DNA of 64,000 bases, taken from contig NC_068938.1 in the NCBI RefSeq assembly GCF_016801865.2, positions 79,421,389 through 79,485,388 on the forward strand, in the 5' to 3' direction. The notes under the pieces were generated by a model that had not been told where the DNA came from, made no database searches, and saw only the letters and a program-made list of their open reading frames with translations. Positions 1 to 10,341 of this stretch are shown here, piece by piece. The DNA is from Culex pipiens pallens (Eukaryota; Arthropoda; Insecta; Diptera; Culicidae). Position 1 is the stretch's first letter, and each line of letters opens with the position of its first letter. The translations under genes were made by a program, and so were the position numbers.

Positions 1-993
1 TCCAAAAATTCTAAAATTTCCATAAGTTAAAAAAATCCAAAAAATCTTGAAACTCCAAAAGTTCAAAACAATCAGAAAATCAATCAAAATTCCAAAATTA
101 AAAAAGAAACCTTCAATTCTACAAATTACAAAAAAAAATCAAACAGGCACAAGATCTAAAAATTCTAAAATCTCTAAAACTTTTAAATATTCCAAAAATC
201 CTGAAAAAATTACACAAATTCAAAAAAATCCAAAAAATAAAAAAAACCGAGACACAAAATTAAAAAATTCTAAAAAGTGTATAACCTCTAAAACTTCTAA
301 ATATTTCGAAAAAAATATACAAATTTCAAATATTGAAAAACATTCAAAAAATTTAAAAAATCAAAAAGAGTTATAAAAAAACGCGAAAAATCCAAAAATA
401 CAAGTTCAAAAGTTCCATAAATTAAAAAAAAAATCGAAAAAAATCCAAAAATTCTAAAAAGTCTATAGATTCTTAAGACTCTATGAATTCTAAAAACGTC
501 AAAAATTACAAAATAAAAAAAACTTAAATAAAAAAAACGGAAAAACCCAAAAATTCCAAAATTAAAAAAAATCCAAAAATTCCGAAAATTCCGAAAATTT
601 CAAAAATTATAAAAAATCGAAAGTTTGCAAAAATTCTAAAAATGAAATAAAAAAAAATCCAAAAATTCAAAAATTAAAAAAAGATTAAAAATTTGAACAT
701 TTTAGAAAAATAAAATCTAAAAACGCTCAAAAATTCTGAAAAAGTAATTAATATTATTATTACAAAAAATAGTTAAATTAATTTTATTGCTGCTATAAAA
801 AATCAAAAATCTTCAGAAATCTGAAATAATGGTATTCTTCAATTTCAAAATTCTAATTATTTTTGTTAAAAATTCTAAATTTTAAAATTCTGATGGTTAT
901 AAAGTTAATTATTTTCAAGATTCAAAGAAAAATCAATATTTAAAAATTCCTCAATTTCTACCACCCTTACGTTCTTAAATCTTGAAATTCTAA
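1..993. repeat. AT-rich intron sequence made of degenerate 'CCAAAAATTCTAAAA'-like units
   Basis: Very A-rich, low-complexity sequence built from drifting copies of a short unit (tccaaaaattctaaa...). The same sequence is found at about 33250-34260, where it lies in the intron between the two SH3-A exons of intersectin, so this is the same intron in the second gene version. A 109-codon open frame at 47-376 is Lys/Asn/Ser-rich, a consequence of base composition, and is not a gene. Confidence 0.75.
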
Positions 994-1017
994 AATTAGG
1001 AATTAAATATGAAAAAT

Positions 1018-2415
1018 TCGCAATTCGCAATTTTCAGTGTAAGAACGGGCCTTGACCGATCTTATGCACTAGGTTCCCGACGAACACGCACTGCCCTTAC
1101 ACCTACATCTCACCCTTGCTCTGAGTCAGTACGAGCAGCACGCTAGAACACGCTTTGAGTGTTCGTGCCAGGCATGCACACCTTCTTTTCCGGTTACGCA
1201 TTTTAACTCGGCCGGGGGTGGTACATTAAGTAGGGTTTGATGTAAGTATAAGCGCCTAACCATTCATTGTGTGCCTATCAACTTTCATTAAAGCAAAAAC
1301 TGTTTTATTTTTAGTTTGAATTCAAAAACTTATTGTGATTTACTGTATATTGTTTTCTCCTGAAATCTTCCTTATTGTTGAGTCGTGTTTATCTGTTGCT
1401 ATTTCTTCTGTCGCGGTGTTTTGTTACAATATTTTGGTCCTAAGCATTTTATAAAAGTTTTTCAAAAGTACAATAGTAATATTTGTGTTTATTCTTTGAT
1501 CATTCCAAAAATTGAGTAAGGGCTCGAACCTCATTTGTTTGAAGAAAAGGGTGAAGATTGAAACCAATGGACCGTGAAAGAAATAAACTATTTGAAGAAT
1601 CAATAGTAAAAGAAAGATAGTAATTGATGAAGTAGATAAAGAAATTAACAACAAAATAAATCGCTGCCAAATTAAGGGAAAACAGACAGTTTGTTGCAGC
1701 AGCATCAATAAGTAAATAGAGTGGAAAAACGTTGAGAAATAAGAGAATCAAGAAAATAACAGAATATAGATGGTAGATAGAGAGGCTGGATCCTATTAGA
1801 GAACGGACATCCCAAACCAAAAGCACCAATCGAAGCACGAGAACTGTCAAACGGAGGTACCAATCGAGCAAAAGACAAAGGATTTTGCTCGATAGGCACC
1901 TCCGTCTGACAGCTCCCGTGCCTCGATCGGCACTTCAGGCTTGAGATGTCCGTTCTCCAATAAGCTCCAGGCTCTCTAATGGTAGATAAAAACGGAAAGA
2001 AGAGAAACCCCGTTGTGCGATGTTTCAGGTACATCCACAGCAGTTGACTCAACATACTGCGAATCAAAACAATACCGTCTACAATCACAAATTACTTCCC
2101 TTTTCCACATTGTTGCGCCCCTTTCTTTTAGCCGTCTCGACTCTGACCCGCGGTGGTCAAAGATTTACGATCCGTTTCCACAGGCCACCAGCTAGGTCAT
2201 CATGAAAACCAAGCCAACGTGGAGGTAAGAAAATAGGACACTCGCAAGGAACCAGAGCTATACTGTTCTGATCAAGATAATTCGGATGATCTAACAGAAC
2301 TACGGATGTAGTTAGTTACGCTCCTTCCAGGATGTTCCTTACGTGGACGTCAACCGAAGAGCACGCAACAAGGTCAGTGCCATTGCATGCTCTTAGGTAT
2401 CAATCCTTGGCCTGC
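1018..2415 (-). mobile_element. Retroelement-like insertion with 24-bp target-site duplication
   Basis: A 1.4-kb insertion flanked by a 24-bp direct repeat (994-1017 and 2416-2439, beginning AATTAGGAATTAAATATG). A related copy lies at 25034-26285. The left end is a short tandem array of a 7-bp GCAATTC unit and the right end finishes CCTTGGCCTGC in both copies. Duplications of more than 20 bp suggest target-primed reverse transcription. If the tandem units are the 3' tail, the element lies on the minus strand. No intact protein is visible, so it is either non-coding (SINE-like) or a truncated LINE. The family is not recognised. Confidence 0.6.
1780..1978. mobile_element. Hairpin MITE with 10-bp TSD nested in the retroelement
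   Basis: About 199 bp with near-palindromic ends (GAGAGGCTGG... against ...CCAGGCTCTC; an inner arm GAGAACGGACATC is mirrored). It is flanked by ATGGTAGATA at 1770-1779 and 1979-1988. The related retroelement copy at 25034-26285 has uninterrupted sequence at this place (about 25875). A 9-10 bp TSD with long inverted repeats fits a Mutator-like (MULE) MITE. Confidence 0.6.
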
Positions 2416-2530
2416 AATTAGGAATTAAATATGAAAAATAAAAATAAAATCAGTTATTTTTAAAATTTAAAATATCATATAAATTAAAAATACAAAAAAT
2501 CAAACCAATTCAATTAACAAAATCTAATAC

Positions 2531-2932
2531 TGTCGACTCTCTGGTTGTCAATATCCAAGGGACCGCCGAGGAAGAGAATCATCAGTTTACAGAACGATGC
2601 AAAATGAAGACTCGATTGAATTTTTTTTTTTTTTTAAGGGAGAAAATCATGGCAACGTCCATCAAACAAAAACAAACTAATGTCAAACACCCTTAAAAGC
2701 TTCTTTTCGCCAAGAAAAATGTCTATGCAAGCCATGAGAAAGTGAAATTATTGACAACCGGAAGAGATTTTTAAAGCAAACAGAATCCAAGGGACCGTCG
2801 AGGAAGAGATCCTTCAAGCAAGGGAAAATATCGAGGAATGAAGATAATTGAAGCAGATTGAAGGGACTGAAGAATTCATCGATAGATGGAGAATTATTGA
2901 TATCGAGAAGATCGACAGCCAGAGAGTCGACT
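2531..2932. mobile_element. MITE with GTCGACTCTCTGG terminal inverted repeats
   Basis: The left end reads TGTCGACTCTCTGG and the right end is its inverse (CCAGAGAGTCGACT). Internally, a segment resembling 'atccaagggaccg(c/t)cgaggaagag' occurs twice. A diverged relative is at about 21820-22062. The other intersectin version has no such element at the matching place (about 36960-37060), so the insertion differs between the two versions. Confidence 0.5.
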
Positions 2933-3037
2933 GTATTTCTAAAGTTCAAAACCACAAAAAAAAACAATACAGACAATAAAATTCTAAGGTTTCAAAATAA
3001 TCAGATTAAAAAAAATCTTCGCCATCAAGCAGCTCAC

Positions 3038-3274
3038 CATAATGATATCGCCCGGCTGGAACGTAATTTCGTCCGCGTTGCGCGCGCTAAACTCGTAAAT
3101 GGCCCGGTACTTGACGAAGCCGGGCGGCGTCTCGACCGTATCGTTCGGAAGCATCGACGTCGTTGTTTCCGTTTGCGCTGGCGCCACCGGTTCGTTGTTG
3201 ACCGGCCACGAGTTGGACGTGTCCCAGGCGCTCGTGTACGACTCGTTCTTGCGGTTGTTCTTCATCTCGAGGAT
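3038..3274 (-). CDS. Dap160: Intersectin exon 8 (version 1): end of coiled coil and first half of SH3-A
   Basis: A 79-codon exon, phase 0 at both ends. The acceptor is TTTGTAG before ATCCTCGAG and the donor is ATG|GTGAGC. It encodes the conserved ILEMKNNRKNES linker, a Ser/Thr/Pro stretch, and the SH3 start FVKYRAIYEFSARN with the ALYDY-like motif and the acidic RT loop, ending at GDIIM. The rest of the SH3 fold (PGWLAGEINGHTGWFPETYV) is in the next exon, which for version 1 lies outside the window. The sequence is nearly identical to 37118-37354. Confidence 0.85.
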
Positions 3275-3334
3275 CTACAAAGAGGTGAGTTGGGGGTTGT
3301 TGTCTACACAGTTAAGGTGAGACCTGAGACTTGC

Positions 3335-3508
3335 CTGTATTCGCTGCATGTCGTACTCGTGGTACAGCTTCTCGCAAGAATCAATCAAATCGGTCAGCTG
3401 AGACTTGAGCTCAACCAGATGCTTGCTGTTGAGTTCGATGTCTGTGGTTTTGTTCTCAATCTGCTGCTTAGTGTTTTCGAGCTTGTCCTTCAATTGCTGA
3501 ATAATGAT
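3335..3508 (-). CDS. Dap160: Intersectin exon 7 (version 1): coiled coil
   Basis: A 58-codon, phase-0 exon encoding a heptad-rich segment (IIIQQLKDKLENTKQQIENK...EYDMQRIQ), matching the end of the insect intersectin coiled coil. The 5' splice site of the following 60-bp intron is GC rather than GT (ATACAG|GCAAGT). This is the standard context for minor GC-AG introns, and it is identical in the second version. The acceptor upstream is GATTTTAG. Confidence 0.85.
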
Positions 3509-3569
3509 CTAAAATCAAGAAGATAGTATCATCGGTTCTATATCAATGCGTTTCCCCCTTAAGATTTAC

Positions 3570-3954
3570 CTGTTTGTTCGAGAACTGTAACTGGGCCTCG
3601 GTCTCTCCGGTCTTGCTCTTGGCGTCCATCTTGGACTTTTCCTGGCTCAACTGCACCAGCCGCTGGTTCTGCTCCTTAACCTTCGACTTGAGCTGCGCCA
3701 TATCGTTCATCTGGGTGTCCCGCGTAGTCCTCATTCCGTCAATAGTGGTCTTGACGTTCGTCACCCCAACGCGCGTGTCGCAAATCTTCTGCGACAGCTC
3801 CTTGATCTTCTCGTTGAACGTGCTCAACTCCACGCTCAGCGTCTGGTTCTGTGCCTTCAACTTCAGCACGTTCTCCTGCTCGCGCTGACGCTGCTGCTGC
3901 ATCTCGGCGATCTTTTGCGCTTCCCACTCAAGCTGACGTTGCTTCTCCAATTCC
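3570..3954 (-). CDS. Dap160: Intersectin exon 6 (version 1): coiled coil core
   Basis: A 385-bp exon that begins with one base completing a Lys codon and ends in phase 0 at FSNKQ. It encodes a charged Glu/Lys/Gln coiled coil (ELEKQRQLEWEAQKIAEMQ..., ELSTFNEKIKELSQKICDTR, GVTNVKTTIDGMRTTRD). These blocks are characteristic of the central coiled coil of insect intersectin. Donor CAG|GTAAAT, acceptor TTCTCAG. This version is uninterrupted; the counterpart at 37650-38042 carries multiple indels. Confidence 0.88.
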
Positions 3955-4014
3955 CTGAGAAATGTTCAAAGTTTAATCAAACAACAGTCCAGCCAGAAAT
4001 CCCCAAATCCTCAC

Positions 4015-4190
4015 TTTCTAGCCAGTTCCTTCTTCTCGAGCTCGCGCTTGCGCTGCTCCTCGCGTTCTTGCTCCAGTTCACGCTGCCGCTGCTGTTCGCG
4101 CTCCAGCTCCTGCTGCTTCTTCAGCTCGGCCTCCAGTTTGGCCTTGCGGATCTTTTCCTGCTCCTCGCGCTCCTTGCGGTCGCGTTCCTC
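4015..4190 (-). CDS. Dap160: Intersectin exon 5 (version 1): charged coiled coil
   Basis: A 176-bp exon beginning EERDRKEREEQEKIRK and ending ELEKKELAR plus two bases of a Lys codon that is completed in exon 6. It is rich in Glu, Arg, Lys and Gln and forms the N-terminal half of the long intersectin coiled coil, which supports dimerisation and Eps15 interaction in the family. Acceptor GCCAACAG, donor AGAAA|GTGAGG. Phases agree with both neighbours. Confidence 0.85.
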
Positions 4191-4249
4191 CTGTTGGCAC
4201 GAGAACGAATGATTGCTAGGTTGAATAACACTGCATTTTGCCGTCTTAC

Positions 4250-4347
4250 CTGTTCCTTCTTCTGGATGTCCATCAGGGCCTTGCGCCGGCGGTCCAGTTC
4301 GGCCTGGCCCTTGTCGTAGTTTTCCTTGCGCTTGTCCTCGAACGAAG
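4250..4347 (-). CDS. Dap160: Intersectin exon 4 (version 1): start of coiled coil
   Basis: A 98-bp exon encoding SSFEDKRKENYDKGQAELDRRRKALMDIQKKEQ when joined to the last base of exon 3. The FEDKRKEN..GQAELDRRR block is strongly conserved in intersectins and Eps15-like proteins. Acceptor CCCACACAG, donor AACAG|GTAAGA. In the other version the donor of this exon is lost. Confidence 0.87.
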
Positions 4348-4776
4348 CTGTGTGGGAAATTGAAAGATTAGTTTTACCGAAACTCTTGATTTTTTCATGA
4401 TGTTGTAAAAAAAAAGAGTTTTTTTCTACACTGGGGTGACAAGAAAAATTGTTTTGTTTTTTTTTAATCTTAACAGATAACCCCTGGCTCGGTTCTTTAG
4501 GTAAAAATAAGTAAATGCGCCAACTTTAGCCAAATTAGTTCAGGTTTAAGGGTCGCTATTGATCGGTAAAGGTTGGGTAGTAAAAGTCGCTACAAACGAT
4601 CCGAGTTTAAAGAAGACGTTTTTGTATGGAAAGATTATTTTCATCAGCTTTAACGATCTATAACGACCCTTAAACTACAACAGATGTGGTTCAAAATTGG
4701 CACAGTTACTTATTTTTGCCGAAGGAATCGAGTCAGAAGGCATCCCTGATGTCGTTTCTTTTCATTGTCTCCGTAA

Positions 4777-5369
4777 TAGAGGTGGGCAAAATCGCTCTTT
4801 GTTTTGGAGCCGCTCATTTGTGTTTGCTCATTAAAAAGTGCGGCTCTTTTGTACCTTTCACTCTTTTTCAAAAATTTGGATAAAAAGGGTTTTTTCAAGA
4901 ATGGTGTGTTTTTTTTATTTGACTTGTATAAATTATCCCAAAAAAAGAGAAACCGAGAAAATGCGCTCGAAAACCATAGGTCCTGGCGGTCTCTACGTCA
5001 AGATTTCTACCTAAACCTAAACGTTTGTATAATTGAATAGCAACCAAACTTAAATCTAAGATTTTGGAGAAATTTGGGTATCATTTTAAGAAATTGCGTT
5101 TATTTCTGCCAAAATTGAACAAATGCTAATATTTGGAGAACATATTCTTTAAATTTTGTTCTAGATTCATACAAAGTACTTGAAATAATACACCGTGGGA
5201 CATTTTTTAAATGAATATTGAAATGTATGAAATAGCGTTTTAAGTTATTGAAAACAAATTTAAGGCTACAGTTTGTTGGAAATTCTATGAGTTATATTTG
5301 AATACATAAAAATAGACACAAAAGTGAACCAGCTCTTTGAGCGGCTCGCTCTTTTTTAGCCCACCTCTA
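4777..5369. mobile_element. hAT-like MITE (TAGAGGTGGGC ends)
   Basis: About 590 bp bounded by TAGAGGTGGGC on the left and its inverse GCCCACCTCTA on the right. The flanks do not show a convincing 8-bp duplication, so the hAT assignment rests on the terminal sequence only. It lies in the intron between exons 4 and 3 of version 1 and is not seen in version 2. Open frames inside are not coding. Confidence 0.5.
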
Positions 5370-6075
5370 CTCGTTATAAACGTTTTATTTTGATAGATAA
5401 TTTCGAAATTTGTCTAATTTTTTCATGATTGCAATCACAATTTTTTTTAAAATTTTTTTTTTGAATATTTTGCGATTTTGATGACACTTTATCATCGATT
5501 TCTAAAGTTTAAACCAAGCCATTTTGCATGGAGGCCATTATTAAACAACGTAGACAATTTTGTGAGTAGAAAGGAGAGGTGGTGGAGCATTTACGATTGT
5601 CAAATCAATAACAAAGCGAAAAAATCGAAGGGCTATTGGATGCAAAAATCTATTTCAAGAAATTAATTTTGACTTTACAGTATTTATATTTTGAAAATTT
5701 TGAAAGGTTAGCTCTACAAATATTTTTAAGTTAATTTTATTTTTAAATTACATTGAAAAGTATTTTATATTGAAGATCCCCTTGTCATTTTCCGGTCAGC
5801 CCAGTTAGCGAGCAGCATTTGGAAACTGTGGCATTCTCTCAGTCCAAAAAAGGGTACACGTGGTTTTTGGATGGGCCCATAATTGGTTTCTCCATTATAA
5901 TTTAGGCACTATCCATACAAAAGTGCTATGAAAATGTTCGAAAATCTGTATCTCAAAAAAGGATTTTGTGATTTGCTGTCTTCGACAGAGTTGTAAGTGA
6001 TGATCAAGACTGTACAGCAAAAAATCTTAAAAAAACAACTTTTTTATTACACGGTTTATCTCACACACTACGTTA

Positions 6076-8112
6076 GTGACTTTGATACCCGGGGTGACTT
6101 TGATAGGTTTGCGATTTTTCCGCAAAATGAAAAGTACAATTAAAATACTTAAGGAATAGTTTAGTATCATACTGACCGTGGTAGAGAAGTGTTCAAAGTA
6201 CCTCAAGAAGAATTTTTCATAAAATTTTTAAAGGTTTAAAAAGTTAGTTAACTATATAGAGCAATTCCAGCTCAAATCAGGTATTTTTCTGGTACTTTTG
6301 TACCCGACCCTATCCGATTTCAATGAAACTTTGTAGACATGTTATCCTAGACCTATATAAGCCATTTTTGTGTATATGGAGCCAGTAGTACTCGAAAATA
6401 ACATTTGAGAAGGGCGTAAGGTATTTAAATATTTTTGTATTTTGTAATTTAAAAATTACTGTATCTCGAAGCCGTTGCGTCGTATCAAAAAGTGGTCAAA
6501 GACAAACTTGTAGGAAATTGGACGGGCTTTCTGAAAAAAATACACTGAAACAAAAATACACGCCACTTCTATGAGATTTTTTGATTTTTAAGTCTAAAAC
6601 TTAAATTTAAAGGTGATGTCACGATTTTTTTTTCGTTCAAAATTTTTGAGAAATTAGCCTAAAATGTTACCAAAAGACTGACGAAAAATGCAGGATGGTA
6701 TGTCTCTCCTAAAAAATACAAAAATCATTTACTGAAACTGTTTTTTTGAAAAGTGCTCTAAACGTCAAAATTTTCAAAAATCGGTAGTGGCAATCGATTC
6801 TCCAGACAATTTTACATAAAAGTCTTCATATTGACCATGGTCCTAAGTCCAATCCTTGGGAAGATACAGCGGTTTTAAAAATAAAAATGTTGAAAAAACG
6901 GGTTTTTTGGTGGTTTTTCGCAATTTCTATATGACAGACTTGGTTTTTCAGTCTCGTGAATATTTTTAACGGAAAGCTCGTCCAATTTCCCATAAGTTTG
7001 TCTTTGACAGCATTTCAATTGGATGTAAGGGCTTACAGATAAAAGCTTAACTTCATTGCTAATAACTAAAAATAGAATATTTTTTTCAGTGTGGTAGAAA
7101 CCTGGATAGTAAATTTGCTTACGTAAATATAAAAACGAGTCAAATCAAAAAGCTGTCAAAGACAAACTTATGGGAAATTGGACGAGCTTTCCGTTAAAAA
7201 TATTCACGAGACTGAAAAGCCAAGTCTGTCATATAGAAATTGCGAAAAACCACCAAAAAACCTGTTTTTTCAACATTTTTATTTTTAAAACCGCTGTATC
7301 TTCCCAAGGATTGGACTTAGGACCATGGTCAATATGAAAATTTTAATGTAAAATTGTCTGGAGAATCGATTGCCACTACCGGTTTTTGAAAATTTTGACG
7401 TTTAGAGCACTTTTCAAAAAAACAGTTTCAGTAAATGATTTTTGTATTTTTTTAGGAGAGACATACCATCCTGCATTTTTCGTCAGTCTTTTGGTAACAT
7501 TTTAGGCTAATTTCTCAAAAATTTTGAACGAAAAAAAATCGTGACATCACCTTTAAATTTATGTTTTAGACTTAAAAATCAAAAAATCTCATAGAAGTGG
7601 CGTGTATTTTTGTTTCAGTGTATTTTTTTCAGAAAGCTCGTCCAATTTCCTACAAGTTTGTCTTTGACCACTTTTTGATACGACGCAACGGCTTCGAGAT
7701 ACAGTAATTTTTAAATTACAAAATACAAAAAATATTTAAAACACTTACCCCTTCTCAAATGTTATTTTCGAGTACTACTGGCTCCATATACACAAAAATG
7801 GCTTATATAGGTCTAGGATAACATGTCTACAAAGTTTCATTGAAATCGGAGAGGGTCGGGTACAAAAGTACCAGAAAAATACCTGATTTGAGCTGGAATT
7901 GCTCTATAGTTAAAAAAAATGTTGATGGAAGTCATTACTTTAAACTTTTCAAAGTGTAATAATTTTCTCAATGAACATGATTTTGAATCGGAAAACGGAA
8001 TGCATTTTCGGATTCTTTAGACAATTTTCCACTAGGAGAAGGTAACATAAGCTTGTAAATAATAATAATTATGTGTTTTTGAAACACAATTTTAAAAAAT
8101 CATCAAAGTCAC
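6076..8112. mobile_element. MITE with GTGACTTTGAT ends, host of a foldback insertion
   Basis: The left boundary GTGACTTTGATACC is mirrored at the right by ATCAAAGTCACC. A second copy of the motif lies just inside the left end. The interior is almost entirely occupied by the long inverted repeat at 6251-7910. Confidence 0.45.
6251..7910. repeat. Foldback element: two ~760-bp inverted arms, 142-bp loop
   Basis: 6251-7010 is the reverse complement of 7153-7910 with only scattered differences. The outer end ACTATATAGAGCAATTCCAG matches inverted ...CTGGAATTGCTCTATAGT. The inner ends share AAGTTTGTCTTTGACAG, and a 142-bp unique loop separates the arms. No protein is encoded. Version 2 of the gene has different sequence at this intron position. 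Confidence 0.8.
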
Positions 8113-8304
8113 CTTATTGAGATATGTTATGTAAAATTGTCCGAGGAATTCGATAAAAATATTGTCAGACACAAGCAAAACCGTATTTCACGTTTTCATA
8201 CGACCTTTTTATATATAAGGCTAGATTTGTGAAACTCCAAACTATTTTTCTGTGAAAGCCAAGTCAATCATTTGCGAACTGAAGTTGGTTGAAATAGCGC
8301 GGAG

Positions 8305-8440
8305 TTAAGGAGGTATTAAACTATGACAAACAAACTCGTACTTTTTGACAGCAAACGCGATTACGGTAAACTCGAAAACAAAGCAAAATGTATGTTTGTA
8401 AATGTTACTGTGTTTTTGTCATAGTCTAATGTATCCTTTA
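8305..8440. mobile_element. Short hairpin MITE (AAGGAGGTATTAAACTATGACAAAC family)
   Basis: About 136 bp with inverted ends (TTAAGGAGGTATTAAACTAT against ATAGTCTAATGTATCCTTTA). The same family occurs at 44437-44573, 18437-18594 and, more diverged, 11646-11846 and 47650-48185. It carries the shared motif CAAACAAACTCG. Present in both versions, so older than their split. Confidence 0.6.
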
Positions 8441-8934
8441 TATTTTTTTGAAAAATTTGTTTTTTGCTAAATTCGACGAAAATTGCAATTTTTTGGACCA
8501 CCCTTACACGGCGTAGGTCACCCTAATACACACAAAAAAACGGGTCTAATTATTCCGGCCAGAGAACCTTTTTGAGTCCGATCGGACAACTTTTTTTTTG
8601 GAATCATGCTGTTTTCGTGGGAAATTGCTGCATATTTTTCTTGATTTTTTATTATTTGCAAGGATCAACAATCTTAAAAAATAAATTGTAAGGAATTTTC
8701 TCAGCCATTAAACAATATATTAATCGAGATGGTCGAGAATAAAGACTAACTTAAAAAAAATTGTTTATATTCTAGAATGGTTAAAACTCGAAAACTACTT
8801 ATCTTTTACAATTTCAAGTTTACACTCAAAAAATAGTTTCGGAAATTACACCAAAAATATAAGATAAATTTTAATTTTTCAAAAAAATAATCAAACTTAA
8901 ACGGAGAAATAAATAAAAGAAAAACAGTACTCAC

Positions 8935-9356
8935 ACATCGGCAACCCGGACAGCGGATCCAGTGGCTCGGCCGGCACAGCGTGCACATTGGGCGCACCGC
9001 CCTGCGACGAAACCGACCCGTGGCGCGAACCAACGACCGATCCGTGGCGTGACGTTGCCTTGCGGAACGAGGGTGGAATCAGCTCGGGGGGCAGCACCGC
9101 CGGCACCTTTTCGCCCTGCAGCGCCAAATCGCACAGATACATGGCCAGCACGAACTCTTCGCAGCCGAGCCGCCCGTCGGAGTCCATGTCGGCGAGGGCC
9201 CAAATCTGGGCGAGGTTGGCCTGGGGCAGCTTGGTTTGGACCATGATGTTGCGCGCCTGCGGCCCGGTCAGGAAGCCGGACCGGTTGCGGTCGGTCGTGT
9301 TGAACAGCTGGGTGTACTTCAGCTTGGCCGGTCCCTTGATGGCCCATTCGGATTGG
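8935..9356 (-). CDS. Dap160: Intersectin exon 3 (version 1): second EH domain
   Basis: A 422-bp exon beginning with the last base of a Pro codon and QSEWAIKGPAKLKYTQLF, followed by the EH2 fold: SGFLTGPQARNIM, LPQANLAQIWALADMDSDGRLGCEEFVLAMYLCD. The EF-hand loop DMDSDGRLGCEE keeps the Ca-ligand positions and the NPF-binding Trp of AQIW is present. It ends with the Ser-rich linker RHGSVVGSRHGSVSSQ and one base of the next codon. Donor T|GTGAGT, acceptor CTCCACAG. Confidence 0.9.
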
Positions 9357-9425
9357 CTGTGGAGGAATACAAGATAATTGCATTATGATTGTTGTAAACG
9401 TCCAAGAGGGGACGAAGGTACTCAC

Positions 9426-10112
9426 GGAGATTCAATGGATGGTGCCCGCTCGGAGATGGACATGGTGCGTTGCGGAGTTCCGGTTCCCGAGGGGGGCGTC
9501 GGGGGAGCTGGAACGGCTGCAGTCGCCATTGGAACAGCTCCCGGAAGTCCTCCGATGAGTGGTTGCATAGAACCGATCGGTGGAATTCCGGCCACGAGTG
9601 GAGGACTGGCGATTCCTCCGATGGGGTCGATCAGCGGTTGCACGGATTGAACCGGAGGCATTCCGAAGCCCGCAATTAGTGGTGCTTGCGCGGGCACTTG
9701 CTGCATCATCGCAGGCTGCGGAACGGTGCCCATCGGTTGAACGAGAGGTTGCATCGGAATCAACGGCGCTGCTGCCGGCTGACTTGCGGCGGCTGCAGCA
9801 ATCAACGGTTGAGGAGGCATGGCCGGTCTCATTGGCGGAACGATGGCGTGCGGAATCATGGCCGGCTGGGGCGGGATGGCCGGTGGAATGTGAGAGATGG
9901 TTCCGGCAAGCGACTTGAGTGGATCCAGCGGGCTCAGTCCGGTTGTGGGGGTCAGTGTGGGCGTTCCACCGACGGCCGTCAGCGACGCAATCAGCGTCGG
10001 TGGCAATGTCTTTGGGACCTCGAACCCGCGCAGCTTCAGGTTGATCAGCTTGCATGCGATGCTGAATTCACCGAGCGTCATCTTGCCGTCGGAGTCCGTG
10101 TCGGCGAGGGCC
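9426..10112 (-). CDS. Dap160: Intersectin exon 2 (version 1): end of EH1 and Pro/Ala linker
   Basis: A 687-bp exon starting with the G that completes the Trp of GQIW, then ALADTDSDGKMTLGEFSIACKLI, the EF-hand half of EH1. A long Pro/Ala/Met-rich linker of about 150 residues follows, then SISERAPSIESP, a motif conserved in insect intersectins. Donor CC|GTGAGT, acceptor CTTGTTAG. Larger open frames on other frames and on the opposite strand here are GC-rich shadows. Confidence 0.9.
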
Positions 10113-10218
10113 CTAACAAGTATAATTGATGACATTTTTATGTTTGATTGCAGCAAGTTGAAAAACTCATATGAATTAAACAGTCCAACAGAAATAAAAT
10201 GTTTTCGTAAACAGCCAT

Positions 10219-10341
10219 AGAGTTATCTACGTGCGCATGTATTGCGTGTTTGTACACGAAGGGTTTTTAGGTTAAAATTTGTACCCGCCAGCAAAAACAA
10301 ATGGCGTGCTAGTGTGCGTGAAATCGGGCTTAGATAGCTCT
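10219..10341. mobile_element. 123-bp MITE present only in version 1
   Basis: Bounded by AGAGTTATCTA and its near-inverse TAGATAGCTCT, with AT on both sides. Version 2 reads straight through at 46352-46360 (CAGCCATTCC), so the empty site is visible. Confidence 0.55.

Larger units (their letters stand above)
3038..10112 (-). pseudogene. Dap160: Second, partial version of intersectin (exons 2-8); probable unmerged allele
   Basis: Seven exons of intersectin appear here a second time: 9426-10112, 8935-9356, 4250-4347, 4015-4190, 3570-3954, 3335-3508 and 3038-3274. All have consistent splice sites and phases. The reading frame is intact throughout this set. Exon 1 (expected right of 10112) is absent up to the gap at 16401, and the SH3 exons 9-13 are not present left of 3038 within the window. 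Differences from 37118-46251 are few and mostly synonymous, so the sequence has been under purifying selection. I label it pseudogene only because it is incomplete as assembled. The more likely explanation is an allele placed beside its partner, and a real partial duplication is less likely. Coiled-coil exons 5 and 6 are clean here but damaged in the other version. Confidence 0.7.

Noticed and set aside
47..376. 109-codon Lys/Asn/Ser frame
   Set aside because: Arises from the A-rich low-complexity intron. The same composition without a frame is seen at 33250-34260.
2858..3526. 222-codon plus-strand frame
   Set aside because: Antisense to intersectin exons 7 and 8. No known domain; Arg/Leu/Val-rich shadow.
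5775..5860. Segment shared with 23036-23110 (CAGCCCAGTTAGCGAGCAGCA)
   Set aside because: Clearly a dispersed repeat, but too short and boundary-less to define as an element.
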